This document shows, in pieces, positions 39,299-51,078 of a stretch of 64,000 bases of DNA (within the stretch, counting starts at the first letter, position 1; each line of letters begins with the position of its first letter). Position numbers and translations under genes: made by a program. Source of the DNA: Gymnopilus junonius (lineage: Eukaryota > Basidiomycota > Agaricomycetes > Agaricales > Galerinaceae); NCBI GenBank assembly GCA_015501075.1, contig JADNYJ010000001.1, forward strand, positions 1,116,001-1,180,000. Reading direction: 5' to 3'. The notes under the pieces were generated by a model. It made no database searches, was not told the DNA's origin, and was given only the letters and a program-made list of their open reading frames with translations.

Positions 39299-40331
39299 TG
39301 CTATGGGAGATGGATGAAATCGGCTTTGCAGTAAAGGAAAAGGAGCCGGATTTAAGTAGAATTCAGCTCATGTACTTCGAAGCAGAAGATGGGGGTTCCA
39401 CATGCTGTTCATCATGACCCGTTGGCTCCGAAGAGCTAGTAGATTACAAGACCACAGAATATATGCGATTTATCATAAAGAAAGCGCATGGATGGTGACG
39501 TCTAATGCTTATGTTCTGCCAAGAAGCTGTTACGGCATAGAAGACTTCTTCCCCATCGCGGACCGGTATGTAGAATAGGACCTTCACAAGTTACAAGCTC
39601 GCTGGCAGGGGGGCCGCCGCCGTAGAATGAGGCATCCGCGAGACCTGGAGTGGTCGAGCGAACTTCCACCCACGGAGAAGCTTCAGATAGCGCGCGAGCA
39701 CTTGTCGCTGGCACAACACATGACACGAAAAGTAAGGCTGCTTCGGTTCCGTTCGGACCCACTTGCACATGTTACACTGGACAGAAAATCTTAACGCTTT
39801 GAAGGAGCCGAGATAAGAGGATGCTTGGCCGACATACATACTTACCACTGCACCGAAAAACTGGCACTACAGTTCGGGCAACACTGCTGTAACAGCATAA
39901 TTCTAGCTACTGCACACAGCTTGAGTGGCAATATGTCCGTAGACATATTGACTTGTGTTGCTTGATGAGCTATAGTTGCCAATTATTCAGGACATTGCGG
40001 AGGGAACAGGCGCTTCAAGCCCTTAGCGCTCAACGCTCAACGGATGTCGTCGGAAGTTTGGAATAAGGGCATTAAGCTAGGTCACTCAGGGTTGCGACGC
40101 CATCACGTGACGTGCGCGTCCTTGGCTACGGCATATTTTCAACCACGAACAAACATAGGACCAAACAAAGCTAAGTGACCCCTTCACTGCAATCGGTTCT
40201 CTTTCGTTCTTGCGGCAGCTTTTGGCTGTTGTTGACGTTCAGTAACGTTTAACGAAGGCCTTACGCCTCTTACGCGCTCACGCAACTCACGTTCTCTATC
40301 AAGAATCAACGAAATACATAGTCAAACCAAT
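39299..40331. other. Intergenic with a possible Cys-rich small gene
   Basis: About 1 kb between divergent genes. The right part (40090-40331) is likely the promoter of the unknown membrane protein. On the minus strand around 39690-39957 a two-exon frame with a GTAAGT donor can be read, giving a roughly 65-aa Cys-rich peptide (LLQQCCPNCSASFSVQ near its middle). Support is weak and I do not call it a gene. Confidence 0.35.
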
Positions 40332-43300
40332 ATGTTTCCTCTTGTGCCCGCTCTCGTACTTGCTTTCTTGTCTTTTATATCTTCAGCTTTCGTCATTCTT
40401 CGCATTGTTGTCCCGATTCTACCTCCTCATCCGCTAAGCAAGCGTGTTTCACCGGTATGTGCATTGTTCAACGGAAAAATCTGACTGGCTCATCACCCCA
40501 TTGTAGACCGAATTTGGACTTCCTACCTTCCGTTCGCTCTCACCCGCAGACAAAAGTCACCTTTGGCTTGCATGCCTTGACTTGCTTGCCTTAGCCATAT
40601 TTGTGTGGGAGGTCATCTTTGAATCCGTCAGCGCCCAGCCGAGCGGTCCTCTTGCCCTCGATCCAGCATACGCTATTCGACTCTGGATTGCAGTTACCCT
40701 CCGTCAGACATGCCTCCTCTTCGTCGCAGCAGTAACCCTACTTCATGTACGCATGGCACAATCCGTTTCCTTTGGTGCCAGACACTGGATGCTGTGGGCT
40801 CCAACAGCTCTGCTCGTCATCACTTCAACCACCATCGCCGGTTTGTTGTCAGGAACAGGTGTCAATTCCCTGTTCTACGGTCTGACAGTCTATTCTGCTA
40901 CTATTGGAGTGTTGAGTAGTATTGCATTTAGTTATCTAGTCCGCACCCTTTTCGCCATCAAGAAGAATCTGTCTTCCCTCAGTACAGTAGACGAAGCATG
41001 GCCGCCAGTCAGGGAGATGGAGGAGAAGCCCCGCCCCTCGTTTGCCACAGAGGAAATTGATGCTATTAGAGATGGTGCTTCATGGCTCACTTCAAACGCT
41101 AGTTCCAGAAGAGGGTCGATATCCACTTGGTCGTTTTCCACTCATCAGACTGTCACAACTTCACAACACCATGGACAAGGAAGACCTCAGAAAGGAACTC
41201 ATTCTTCCTCTGTTCCGGCCAAATCGTCTTTTTGGTTTGGATCAACCTCTCCGGACGATGTGCAGATCCCACCAGTTCCTCCACTTCCATCTCCTTATGG
41301 GCCTGTATCTCCGTCGCTTGACGATCCAGATCCATTTCGAAGAGATCCTCCGCTTCCTGATCATCCTCGTCCTCGATTCGGTTCACAGAGTTCCTGGCTA
41401 ACATCTTCAAATGGCTCACACACCACAATGACATCCTGGTCATACCCAACTACACATCACGAAGGTTCTGTCCGAGCTGCTAGCGTTCAGGATTTCCACA
41501 CTGCATATTCTCCAGCAGCGACCCGTCCAACTACGCCGGCTCTTGCTGATGCGCAAGTTCTGGGTGGGTACGGGTATGCGCCAGGTGGACTGGAAGCTGA
41601 GAAAGGATTTGCTTCTTCGACGGCCCTTGCTGGAACTACACTTGAAATTTCTCTTTTGCCTGCAATTGGATGGTCAGTCCTTATTTGGTTTCCTCTTGTA
41701 AGTTTTGTTTGCTCCTTGCAAGTTTCAAAATTGACGACTGTTTTTCAACAACAGAGTTTTTCCCTGCCTTACCTTATTTCTTTTGCACAGAATTCCATAC
41801 CTTCCACTCCCCTGCAAGTTTTGCTCACTTTATCGGTGACATTATCCTCTCCATTATTGACTCTGAACCTTATTTTGGGCTCTCCTTTCCCGATTCCTGT
41901 CGGCCTCTTCGAGTCTCAAGGCCCATTGCCCATCGATTCCGACCGACCTCTCATACATGGCAGTCTTCCTCCTCCAAAATGGTCTCACGAATACAAGCGC
42001 AGTACCAGTTGCAGTGTTACCGTTGTCGAAGGTCGTCGCAGTGGTGATGTTTGGCTTAGCAAAGGAGATGCCGTTGACGGGAAAGGAAAAATTGGGCGAG
42101 CTGTCGCCATGCTCAATCCAACGCCTAAACTCTCGGTTCTTCCGCCTGAAGAAAATGATGATATGTTGGATTTGCCTCCTGTTCCTTTCCACGACGATTC
42201 CCTCCCTGTCAATATCAATGGGACACCCCAGTCGGAAAACAGCGTACAATTTGGCAGGCTCAGGAAGGATTCCAAGACCAGCTCGCATCTGTCTGGTCCT
42301 GCTGATGGCAGCCTTGCGTTTGCTAGTCAAATCATGATTGCTCAAAGACACTATTCAGCACTTGCTCAGACCGTTGTGGTTCCTGGATCTGGAAGCCCTG
42401 TTGCTGACGGAAACCGTGAATCAGTTGGTGCTAGCACATTGGTAGGCGTTGCAACTGGCGCGACTGCAAACAAGCGTGCGAGCCATTCGTCGCATCTTCG
42501 CTCTCGATCTGTCTCGTCCGTTAACACGGGTCCCGGAACACCTACCAAAGAACGATCCAATGTCAGCCCTCCTCCTTCTTTTCCCCTTCCACCAACACCT
42601 CCAAATGTCAGGGCTGCTCGACTTGCCATGCTTGCTCATAAGAAATCGTTCTCATCCGGACATGATTTTTCCTTCAGGGCTGTTGACGGTATCAATGAGA
42701 TTGACGCCATGACGGCAGGTGTTTTACCACTGCTTGTTCCTGGGCTTACGGTTGGGGACGATATGAAGATCAAACAAGGAGACTATACAGCACCCGCACC
42801 CGGCTCATTCAACAAGACCAGAGGCAAGAAGATTACTAAGAAGCTTACTGAATTCGGCGAAGACTTTTCATCACCCGAAGTGCACTCTACTCCTGCTAGG
42901 ACAAGCCAGCCAAGAGGGCGAAAGGAATCAGCTCACAAACGAAATCACTTCAGTCTGCCTAGGTGCGCGTCTCTGTTTATAACATCATCTAGCAATATTT
43001 ATTGACTATTCTATCAGCTTGGGTCTTGGAAAGGAGGGTGTGCAATCACTGGCTTCATGGGGTACAGAGATCCGTAATGCCCTGGAATACAAAGTCGGGC
43101 AATACACTGCAGTCCCCAGTCACGTCGATCTTGGAAGACGAAACACGGTCCTCGGAGTAGAAACTTTATTAAACGTTCTTCAGTCCGTCGAAGAGGAAGA
43201 TGACAAGAGTACCAAACCTTTGGGACGCACAATGTCAACTCGCTCACTAGGCCTTCGAGCTGATGTCCCTCACGGCGTCGACAGTGCACGTGCATCCCTC

Positions 43301-43980
43301 ACCAGTGTTAGCAATGTTCCTCCATCTGCTGCTTCTACCGTCACATTGTTTGAGGAATTCGAAGCTGGATTGGAATCTCCCCCTCAAGCTGAAAGTACAC
43401 CTCACAATTCCGTATCACACAAGCCAACTTCTCGCCATCCCCCACCACCTATGCCCGATCACCGTCGACCCACTATCAAATATATCAAACCTGAAAACAC
43501 TGAAAACGAACCCGTCACATACCCCATGGAAGAAACTACCACGAACGTCGATGCCATCTCGGCTCTGACTTCTTTTGCTCAATGGTCTTCTCGAGCTGTT
43601 CGACCGCTGGTACCCAAAGCCAGCAAGTTGCGGCGTACACCATCCGATATTCTGTCAAGGAGGGTTTACGACCACTTACGCTCCTTCAAGACCGCAGCAA
43701 CATTGCAAAGAACAGTGCCAGCAATGTCAGCCCTACTTCTGCTGAAATCCGCCCTTTGACTATTGGCAAACGTCAGAAGCCGCGCAGTGCACCACAGGAC
43801 GAAAATGCAGTCCCTGACGCACCTGCGACTTCAAGCGCACGCAAGCACAAGAATCTCAAGTCGTTGAAACTTGCTCGGTCCGAAACGAGCAAGATGCGTG
43901 GTATCCTGCGCAAGACTGAGGTCCTTCCCGAAGTCGTCGTCAGGCCGCCATCTACGAGTGACCATCAAGGCTTTGCCTAA
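40332..43980 (+). CDS. Multi-pass membrane protein with long disordered C-terminus, unknown function
   Basis: Five exons (40332-40454, 40507-41697, 41755-42962, 43018-43663, 43711-43980) join to 1,145 aa. The N-terminus has a leader-like hydrophobic segment (VPALVLAFLSFISSAFVIL). Several membrane helices follow, including LDLLALAIFVWEVIF, LFVAAVTLLHVRMA, LWAPTALLVITSTTIAGLL and a GVLSSIAFSYLV helix. A second hydrophobic part (LLPAIGWSVLIWFPL, then a Leu-rich segment) comes after a Ser/Pro-rich loop of about 200 residues. The remaining 600 residues are Ser/Pro/Thr-rich and basic, probably cytosolic and phosphorylated. I recognise no family; it may be a basidiomycete-specific sensor or receptor-like protein, but that is inference from topology only. 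The 57-nt intron at 41698-41754 is in phase and open, so exon count is uncertain there. Confidence 0.75.
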
Positions 43981-44483
43981 AGTTTCACTGATTGATTCAC
44001 CGTGATTATACCTTTACGGGTTTTATCTTCTCACTTACATATGTTTATTACGTTTGTCATGCTTTGCTTTGACTTGCTATTGTTTCTCTGTTATTGCTTT
44101 TCTCTGTTCTGTTTATATCTCCTTGCTTTCTATCGCACGCCGCATTAGTTTCCGTTTATCATCCTCACGTAATTGTTTTGTCTTGAAGTTATCTCGCAAG
44201 TCGTAGCCATAGCTTTGCCTTCACATCTCTCTGCTTTTACCTATGCTCTCTGGGCTCTGATCTACCACGAACCCTAGCGGTCGTACATAACCTTATGCCC
44301 ATATGCTCTCTCTGTATATACCAAGTTCTATAGTTATCTCACTGCAAACCAAATTTTCCTTCACCTCAGTATATAGTGCGCGTCTTCCTTGCCATGTACA
44401 CTGTTGATGAATTAAATACAAGACTTGTTCAACTATCTTAGTATACACAAGTAAAAAGCAGTATCAAAAACAAAAAATATCCA
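43981..44483. other. Convergent intergenic region
   Basis: About 500 bp of T-rich 3' flanking sequence between the unknown membrane protein and THOC3. No gene-like frame is seen. Confidence 0.5.
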
Positions 44484-45942
44484 TTACTCCAATAATCCGA
44501 AGGTGCTTACAAAGGCATTCGAGGGAGAGCCCTCCCTGACCTTTGCCTGACCGCAGTACGCAACGAGGTATTTTGATGGGTGCCAGGCTACTGTTGGTGA
44601 CGGTCCTGAAGCAGGAACGCGGTGGAGAGGAATACCTGTTTCTGTAGCACACTAGATAGAAATCATACATTAGCACTAGCTGATAGTGAATGTCCAGTGC
44701 GACCACTTACGATATCGATATATGGTCCAGCATTTGCGATGGCCAGATATTCTCCGTCATAAGAGAAGCTCAATGCGCTGATACTATTTCTGAAAGGTGT
44801 CAAAAGTATCCACGGTCGCTGAACAAAGGCAACTTACTCGCAGACTGTGATTGTACGGGCACATATCCAGTCGTTCAGGTCAAACATATTAACGATAGAA
44901 TCGTGGCCTCCTGACGCGAGGTACCTTCAAAACAGAGTTAGGAGACTAAAAGCAAGGGATGAAAAATTAGACTCACCTTCCCCGAGGATCAAGAGCGAGC
45001 GCAACACATCCTCCGACATGGGCAGCCGGACTTTCTATTACTTTCATTGATGGGATGTCCATAACCCGGACGGTATGCTCAGTTTGGTGAGCAACTACAA
45101 TCGCATCTCCAACGTGGTTGAAGATCGCAGTTGAACCTATTTGCTATCCAAGGTGAATGATAATTAATATTGCGAAACCCGATCGACCAGTATACTTACC
45201 GCTTCTCGATCAGACATATGCCATTCCTCCTTTGTGTCATCTCCGGTTTTTCCAAACGTCATGAAGAATAACTGATTTCCTGCTGTAGCATAGAGCAAGG
45301 ATCGACCATCGGGTGCGTAACATGTCTCCACGGGTGAAGCTTTCAGAGGACATTGTTGAATGTATCGACTTTCTGGACAAATTCAGATGTAAGTCATTTG
45401 GACTGCAGACAGAAGAATAGCAAACATACGTCGTGCATCCCAGAACACAATTCGTCTGTCCTTGGAGCCTGACGTGCAGAATAGTTCAGGATGTGTGGGG
45501 TTCCAGGATACGTAGTCAACATCATCGGTATGACCTCCCACAAAAGTCGTCGCACTTCTCATCTCCATCTAGATTCGATTAGATAAATCAACACGCGTTC
45601 AGCAACTATGCAGTCAAACGCACACTCTTTTCCGGATTCCATACTCTCGTTGACTTGTCAATCCCAACGGCTGCCAATTTCTTCCCATCACAACTCCAGG
45701 CAACATGATTCATGGCTTGGTGGCTTGGCATACGGTAGTCGCGCGGTTTGAACGCGGAAAAGTTGGGCGGCTATAGCACACGGGGGCGCGACATGACCGA
45801 ATGAGTTATGCATGGAAATGTTGTCGGAAAAGGTAGTCCGTACATGGATGCCCCGAACGCCAAAGGTAGTGTGGAGAGGGGGAGATGGGGGACGCTCTGG
45901 CAGAGGGATTTCATCCTCGTCTTTTGTTGATTGTTGCGACAT
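44484..45942 (-). CDS. THOC3: THO complex subunit 3 (TEX1), WD40 protein
   Basis: THOC3/Tex1 is the WD40 subunit of the THO part of TREX, which couples transcription to mRNA export and limits R-loops. The protein starts MSQQSTKDEDEIPLPERPP and then reads a single beta-propeller. Blocks are NHVAWSCDGKKLAAVGIDKSTRVW, GGHTDDVDYVSWNPTHPELF, CTSGSKDRRIVFWDAR, SPVETCYAPDGRSLLYAT, VGGCVALALDPRGRYLASGG and ENSISALSFSYDGEYLAIA. The final repeat ends PTVAWHPSKYLVAYCG. The order and the CTSGSKDRR..FWD repeat match THOC3 rather than other WD40 proteins. Short introns interrupt several repeats. Confidence 0.88.
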
Positions 45943-46162
45943 GGTATTGACGAGGAAGGCTTGAATGAGCGCCAAACTGGGGCAATACCAGACGTTTACA
46001 CCCTCAAACCCAAACAAAGACAAGCAGGTTGTCCCAAAGGAGACAGGAACATAGAAAAGGATTTCTTATATAGTTACAGCTAAATACTTAGTACAGATAG
46101 AATGAGTTACAGAGGTCAAGTGGAATATAGAGCAATTCAAAGCTTTGAGCTCGGCTTTGAAG

Positions 46163-47486
46163 TCAAACTTTCAGCCAATTGGCAATCAACTCTGTCACCT
46201 CGTCTTTTGCTTCAATCATCAACCAATGACCTCGTCCTTCCAAAGCAATGTCCTGATATCTTACAATAAATTTCTTGGACTTCGCAATCACAGCCGGCGT
46301 GCCTGTTGGATCTTTTGTTCCCCACATAAAAAGAAAAGGGAGATCTGGGCGAAGATTGGAACCAAGACCAAAATCTTCATGCACGCGACATTACTTAGAT
46401 TACCATTCTTGCTGACAGGTGGTGGCCATACCTTGTTCTTCTTCATGTCTGAACTTTGAAGTCCGGTAGTAGTTCAGGGGACCAAACATTCCATTCTGGT
46501 GCTCAGAATGATAATATTCAAATTCCTGAAAGTATAATTCTGTCAAGTGCAGGAATGCAAATCAGCTGAGGACAAACCTTATCATTGAGAAGACACGGAT
46601 TTTCCTCTAAATTTGTCCTCGAATTCAGGAGGATCTTTTCAAGGAACCAAGTGAGGCAAAATCCAAGTCCGAGTCCGACACACTGAATATAATTCGAAGG
46701 AACTTGCGGAGCTAAAAGACAAATTATCAGCTTCTTCATCGTCGCTCGAGAAAGATGCTTGCATTGGCAAGGATCTCCAGACCAGACTTGGGATTTGCAA
46801 AGTAGACCTGATAGCCAAGATTTGGAGCCAGACGAGCGACTTCTGTTATTGGTATGAATACGCGAGAAGGCGGTGTGTATGGAACGCTCATCCTGGATGC
46901 CTTTAGTATATTTGCTGCCAGGAAATTCAGACTCACATAATCAGTGCAAGCAAGCGATCGGGGTACCACAAGGCAAATCTACCGACTGCAAAAGCACCCC
47001 AGTCATGGCCAATCAGTACCTGTTTCCAATATGAGCATGCTAGAGAAATGGGTGACCATCCTTACAGCTTTCTTGATGCCTAGAACATCCAGCAGGGCTG
47101 CCAGGTCTGCGCAAAGGCGCTTGGTTGAGTATTCAGCAGGGTCGACGGGCTTTGAGCTTGCTCCATAGCCAAGCATGTCGGGTGCTACGACACGGCATCC
47201 ACGACGAACCCATGGACCTATTTGATAGCGCCAGCCATACCTACGCAACAATGAGTTACTAGGCAATCTAAGTCAACCAACACATACCACAAGTCAGGAA
47301 ACCCGTGCACAAGGAGCAGGGTAGGGTGGCGCTTGGGGTCATAGCCATCGGGCTGCTGGTCTACCTGTGCGGGGTCAGAAGGCGTAGAAGAGGTAAACAG
47401 AAAGCACGACAGACAAAGTGATAGGTGCGACCGGTTGGCAGATTCTCGTACCTATGGTTGAAACTCTCTGGGAGCTGGGGGTCCAT
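46163..47486 (-). CDS. Epoxide-hydrolase-like alpha/beta hydrolase
   Basis: A soluble alpha/beta hydrolase of the epoxide hydrolase group, which opens epoxides through an Asp-ester intermediate. The N-terminus is MDPQLPESFNHRYENLPTGR. The oxyanion motif is LLVHGFPDLWYGW; the cap-side strand reads VVAPDMLGYGASSKP; the nucleophile elbow is LIGHDWGAF (Asp). The charge-relay Asp and His appear in FLFMWGTKDPTGTP and LEGRGHWLMIEA. All three catalytic residues are therefore in place. It has several short introns. The native substrate cannot be told; detoxification of lipid epoxides or xenobiotics is typical. Confidence 0.87.
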
Positions 47487-47845
47487 ATGCAAGTCAGTGA
47501 ATGGGAAGAAGAGGTAGGATAGCCGGGTTACCTGTGCTATGTTTAGCGAAATGAGAGATTGAAGAGCAGGCGTGGGATGGGTGAATTTAAGCGGCGACTG
47601 GCGGAGATTGAAGTGGATTGGCTCGGTGCCGGTGGATCATGGGCCGTGACGACAACAAGCGTCTCAACTCCCACAGCGTCCGTCCTTTGTCATTCTCTGC
47701 CTTTGTCTTTGTCTCTCATCCTTTTATTCCAGGCCTTGATACCTTTCATTTCATCACCATTCATACCATTTCTGCTTTTTCATAAAGTAAGGTCTCCATA
47801 CTTGCTTTGCTTTTTTCCTGATCATTTCCCCCTCTAGTCACAGGC
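47487..47845. promoter_or_regulatory. Divergent promoter, epoxide hydrolase / Barentsz-like
   Basis: About 360 bp between start codons. The part nearest the plus-strand ATG is strongly CT-rich (47690-47840), a usual feature of highly expressed fungal promoters. No specific operator recognised. Confidence 0.45.
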
Positions 47846-50296
47846 ATGCCCGCGACCGTACTTTCACAATCGTCTACGCGCACAGCTCCTAAAGCCTCCA
47901 CGCACAAGCCACGCGCCACAGATGCTTTTCCAAAGAAAAGACGGGTCGTGAGACGCAGAGGGAGGGCAAGGGGTGACCTCGATAGCGATGATGAAATTGA
48001 ACGCGAGGCTGCGACAGATTCAGACTCGGACGACAATGATACCTCCTCCACCGACTCAGCCACAGATGACTCTGACACAAAACCTGCTTCTGAGGGCGTT
48101 GTCACCCATGATCGTGCTCATCTCCCTACTCCTAGGAACAGCAAGAGCCCAGAAACCGTGGTCAAGGAAGAGACTGCCAATGTAAATGGGGAAGTGCCAT
48201 CGTTTTTCGCCGCGCCTGGCGATTGGTCGGAGATGGTTGCGGATGAGAAGTTGCATGGGCCTGCAGATTTACCAGTTATAGAATTCGCAAATTTCAGTGG
48301 CCAGTCTGCTCCTCAGACCGAGACGACTCGAAAACCCAAGAAAGCTAACAAGACTAAACGTGCAAATGAAGCTCGTGCCACTTCCGTTCACTCAGCACAC
48401 GAGGCCGCTGCACCTACAGTCGAGTCAGCTCCCAACCAATCGGAATCGCGTCAGCAACGAATCTCCTCTCAGTCTGCTCGCCAAGCTTACCAACACAAAT
48501 TGGAGACTGATCCATCCTTCGTGCCCACCATTGGCAATTTTTGGGGCCACGATGATCGTTTGATTGATACCGAACTGCGCAGCCTCAGTGGGTGGTGGAG
48601 GGGTCGTGGTCGAGGAAGAGGTCGAGGATTTGCAATACGTGGCCGTGGGGGATTCATTAGGCCTGATCAGCGAGGACCAGGAGCTGAAGATGCCGCGGCA
48701 ATGAAAGATGAAGATCTTCCTCCCATTGAACGCGCCTGGACCCACGACGGCTTCGAAGAACTCAAGCGTAAGGAGGAGCAACGCAGGGCAGAACAATCAG
48801 CCGCAAGAAATGCGCAGCCATCTCCTAAGCGTGGAGGTTTCGTTGGAGGCAGGGGCGGTTTTGTATCTGGACGTGGGCGTGGAGCTTTTGCCGCCCGTGG
48901 TCGCTTCGCTTCCCCGACGACATCACACAACACCTCTCTTAGTACCCTACCGGGACGTGTTCGGTTCGCCATGAAGCCGGAGCTCATGTGGACAAAACAG
49001 CATGAAGCGTTCCTTTACTTTGATTCGACACTCAAGCCGCGTCCTGGCCATGGTCCATCTTTCCGCATCAAGATACCTGGGCATGAATCTGGGATTGTGA
49101 GAACTCCTTCCGTCCCCCGTGCGTCACCCCAGCCATCAACATCGAAAGTCGGGACGGACGGATCAGAGGCTGGTGACAAATATTTCGTTGTCCGCCTTCC
49201 AAAGCGCGCCGGCAAGGAACGAGAAGCCGTGATTGATACGAAGGTAGAAACACCTATCGAAGAAGTATTCACAGTCCGCCCTGATTTGGTCATCGCCCAA
49301 CCAATCGTGCTTCCCCAGCAAACGCAGTCCTCGACTGCATCGGTTGAAATTAAGGTGCCCGCCCAACCTACGGCTGAAATCAATAATACCGCCCTTCCTG
49401 AGCTAACGACGAGATCTCAGCTTGAACAACTTTCTCTGGAACCTGTAGCCGCTGACCCAGTGAGGCAAGCCAAGACCGAAGAGGCCGTCTTGCGAAATCC
49501 ACCCAGTGCTACTTCTAGTCAGATTCCAGATGACGTTCTTGCTGCTGACCGACCTGCCCTTCCACCTCTTCAGACAACATTTTCACCCCCGCCTCCACCT
49601 CCATCGCAGCCCATATCTCAGCCTTCTCCTGCCTATGGATCGCCATATGGTTATCCCCTCCAATTACCCCTTGGTGTGGCCCTGAACCAGCATGGTATGC
49701 CTTACGAAGTGGCTACTGGTCACCCCGTATACCTCCAACCACCTCCAATGTATAATCCTAGACCCCTCATGCCTTCCCATTATTCGCCTGGTATTTTTGT
49801 GCCTGGTCACATGCACCATGCTTCTGCTGTGTCTCCCGACTTCCTCGCCCAACCCCAATCACATACCCCTCCGATGAATGGGTTCATCGACCCTGCTACT
49901 GGGACACCTATTTTCTCCTTCCCTCGTCAAACATCACGCATAGAGATTCGTGCGCCGACAGAAGATTCCGGAAAGACGAAGTCGGCTCCACGCACTTCCT
50001 CTGGCCTGCGAACCACGGCGCCTTCTTTCCAACCATCTCGGGCATCGAGCATTTCGGAAAGTGGATACTACTCACAGCCCGCATCCGAAGTTGCTGCGGC
50101 CTCTTATGAGCATGTGAATGGAGCCGCAATGGAGGATTCCAGCCAGGCTGGGATGGGCGGTATGATCTATCCATATCCACCAGCTTATTATTATCCAGAG
50201 CCCTATGGCTATCCTCAGTATGTCGATATGTCACAAGCTGGACAATACGACATGTACAGCATGGACCAAACCCCTCAGGGTACTGTTTATTATTAA
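47846..50296 (+). CDS. Barentsz/CASC3-like exon-junction-complex factor (Btz domain)
   Basis: An intronless 816-aa protein with the Btz (CASC3/MLN51) signature that clamps eIF4A3 in the exon junction complex. The key region is TDPSFVPTIGNFWGHDDRL (about residues 215-235), followed by a DE-rich stretch and WTHDGFEELKRKEEQRR, the second half of the eIF4A3-binding motif. Between them is an RGG-type run (GRGRGRGRGF), with more RG repeats downstream, suggesting RNA binding. The N-terminus is acidic and Ser-rich with a basic patch (KKRRVVRRRGRARG). The C-terminal half is Pro/Gln/Tyr-rich and low complexity. Being single-exon amid intron-rich genes is notable. EJC-type splicing marks are lost in budding yeast but kept in many basidiomycetes. 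Confidence 0.75.
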   Translation: MPATVLSQSSTRTAPKASTHKPRATDAFPKKRRVVRRRGRARGDLDSDDEIEREAATDSDSDDNDTSSTDSATDDSDTKPASEGVVTHDRAHLPTPRNSKSPETVVKEETANVNGEVPSFFAAPGDWSEMVADEKLHGPADLPVIEFANFSGQSAPQTETTRKPKKANKTKRANEARATSVHSAHEAAAPTVESAPNQSESRQQRISSQSARQAYQHKLETDPSFVPTIGNFWGHDDRLIDTELRSLSGWWRGRGRGRGRGFAIRGRGGFIRPDQRGPGAEDAAAMKDEDLPPIERAWTHDGFEELKRKEEQRRAEQSAARNAQPSPKRGGFVGGRGGFVSGRGRGAFAARGRFASPTTSHNTSLSTLPGRVRFAMKPELMWTKQHEAFLYFDSTLKPRPGHGPSFRIKIPGHESGIVRTPSVPRASPQPSTSKVGTDGSEAGDKYFVVRLPKRAGKEREAVIDTKVETPIEEVFTVRPDLVIAQPIVLPQQTQSSTASVEIKVPAQPTAEINNTALPELTTRSQLEQLSLEPVAADPVRQAKTEEAVLRNPPSATSSQIPDDVLAADRPALPPLQTTFSPPPPPPSQPISQPSPAYGSPYGYPLQLPLGVALNQHGMPYEVATGHPVYLQPPPMYNPRPLMPSHYSPGIFVPGHMHHASAVSPDFLAQPQSHTPPMNGFIDPATGTPIFSFPRQTSRIEIRAPTEDSGKTKSAPRTSSGLRTTAPSFQPSRASSISESGYYSQPASEVAAASYEHVNGAAMEDSSQAGMGGMIYPYPPAYYYPEPYGYPQYVDMSQAGQYDMYSMDQTPQGTVYY

Positions 50297-51078
50297 ACCA
50301 TCTCTTCTGTTCCTCACGTTCTTCATGACCCTTTCTTTCTTACTTACATTCTATATATTGCTTACGCTTAACGACTACCCGACGTCACTGTTCTGCCTCT
50401 CCCACTATGTCATACTCGACTGCTGCTCTGTGTTGACCCTGTTTTCTACATCATCGATCTCGCTTTTGACCCGCATTATATTGATCCGTCTCTCCAATAG
50501 CACTCCACATACTCATAAAACATCATGCTCAGTACTTTCTTCGGTCTTCGATATTTTACGTAGTGCCCTAAATTTGGTTTTTTTCTTCTTGTGTTGTTTG
50601 TTGTTCTACCCCTTAGTCATATTTTACTTCTTGACATGCCTGTTGTTTCTTATTAGCCTTTCTTGTGAATCTATCTACCCCTTAGTATTTTCTTTGCTCT
50701 TGCTCGTCTTCTGATTGGATGTCAGTTGAATCTGAAGCCTGGATTTAAAAATCCGCTTTCAGTAGGCGGTCATTATTCTTGATCATGGTCTCTTTCGCGC
50801 GTACCACAATAAGCACCATCGATATGGGTCCTCATGTTGTCCTCATGTCCAACTTACCTCTCTTCCCGCTGGCTTTAAGCATGTACATGAATTTCGGAAT
50901 TCTCTTCTGAACATTCTCCTAGGTTCTTTTTCCCTGGCCTGCTTGCGCGCAGCTGTGGGACTGTCAACGTTTTAGCACCCGATGGACCATTTTCCAAGGT
51001 CAGGCGCATTAAAATACACCCTTATCGCTAGAGATCACTCTTTAAGGCCTTTTCTACAATTATCTTTCTAGGCAGGAG
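50297..51078. other. Tandem intergenic region
   Basis: About 780 bp of T/C-rich 3' flank after the Barentsz-like gene and the promoter of the next gene. A 169-codon frame starting at 50205 overlaps the upstream gene end and is Leu/Phe/Ser-rich from the T-rich DNA; I do not regard it as coding. Confidence 0.5.

Noticed and set aside
50205..50714. 169-codon Leu/Phe/Ser-rich frame
   Set aside because: It overlaps the end of the Barentsz-like gene out of frame and follows T-rich 3' flank. The composition is that of T-rich noncoding DNA.
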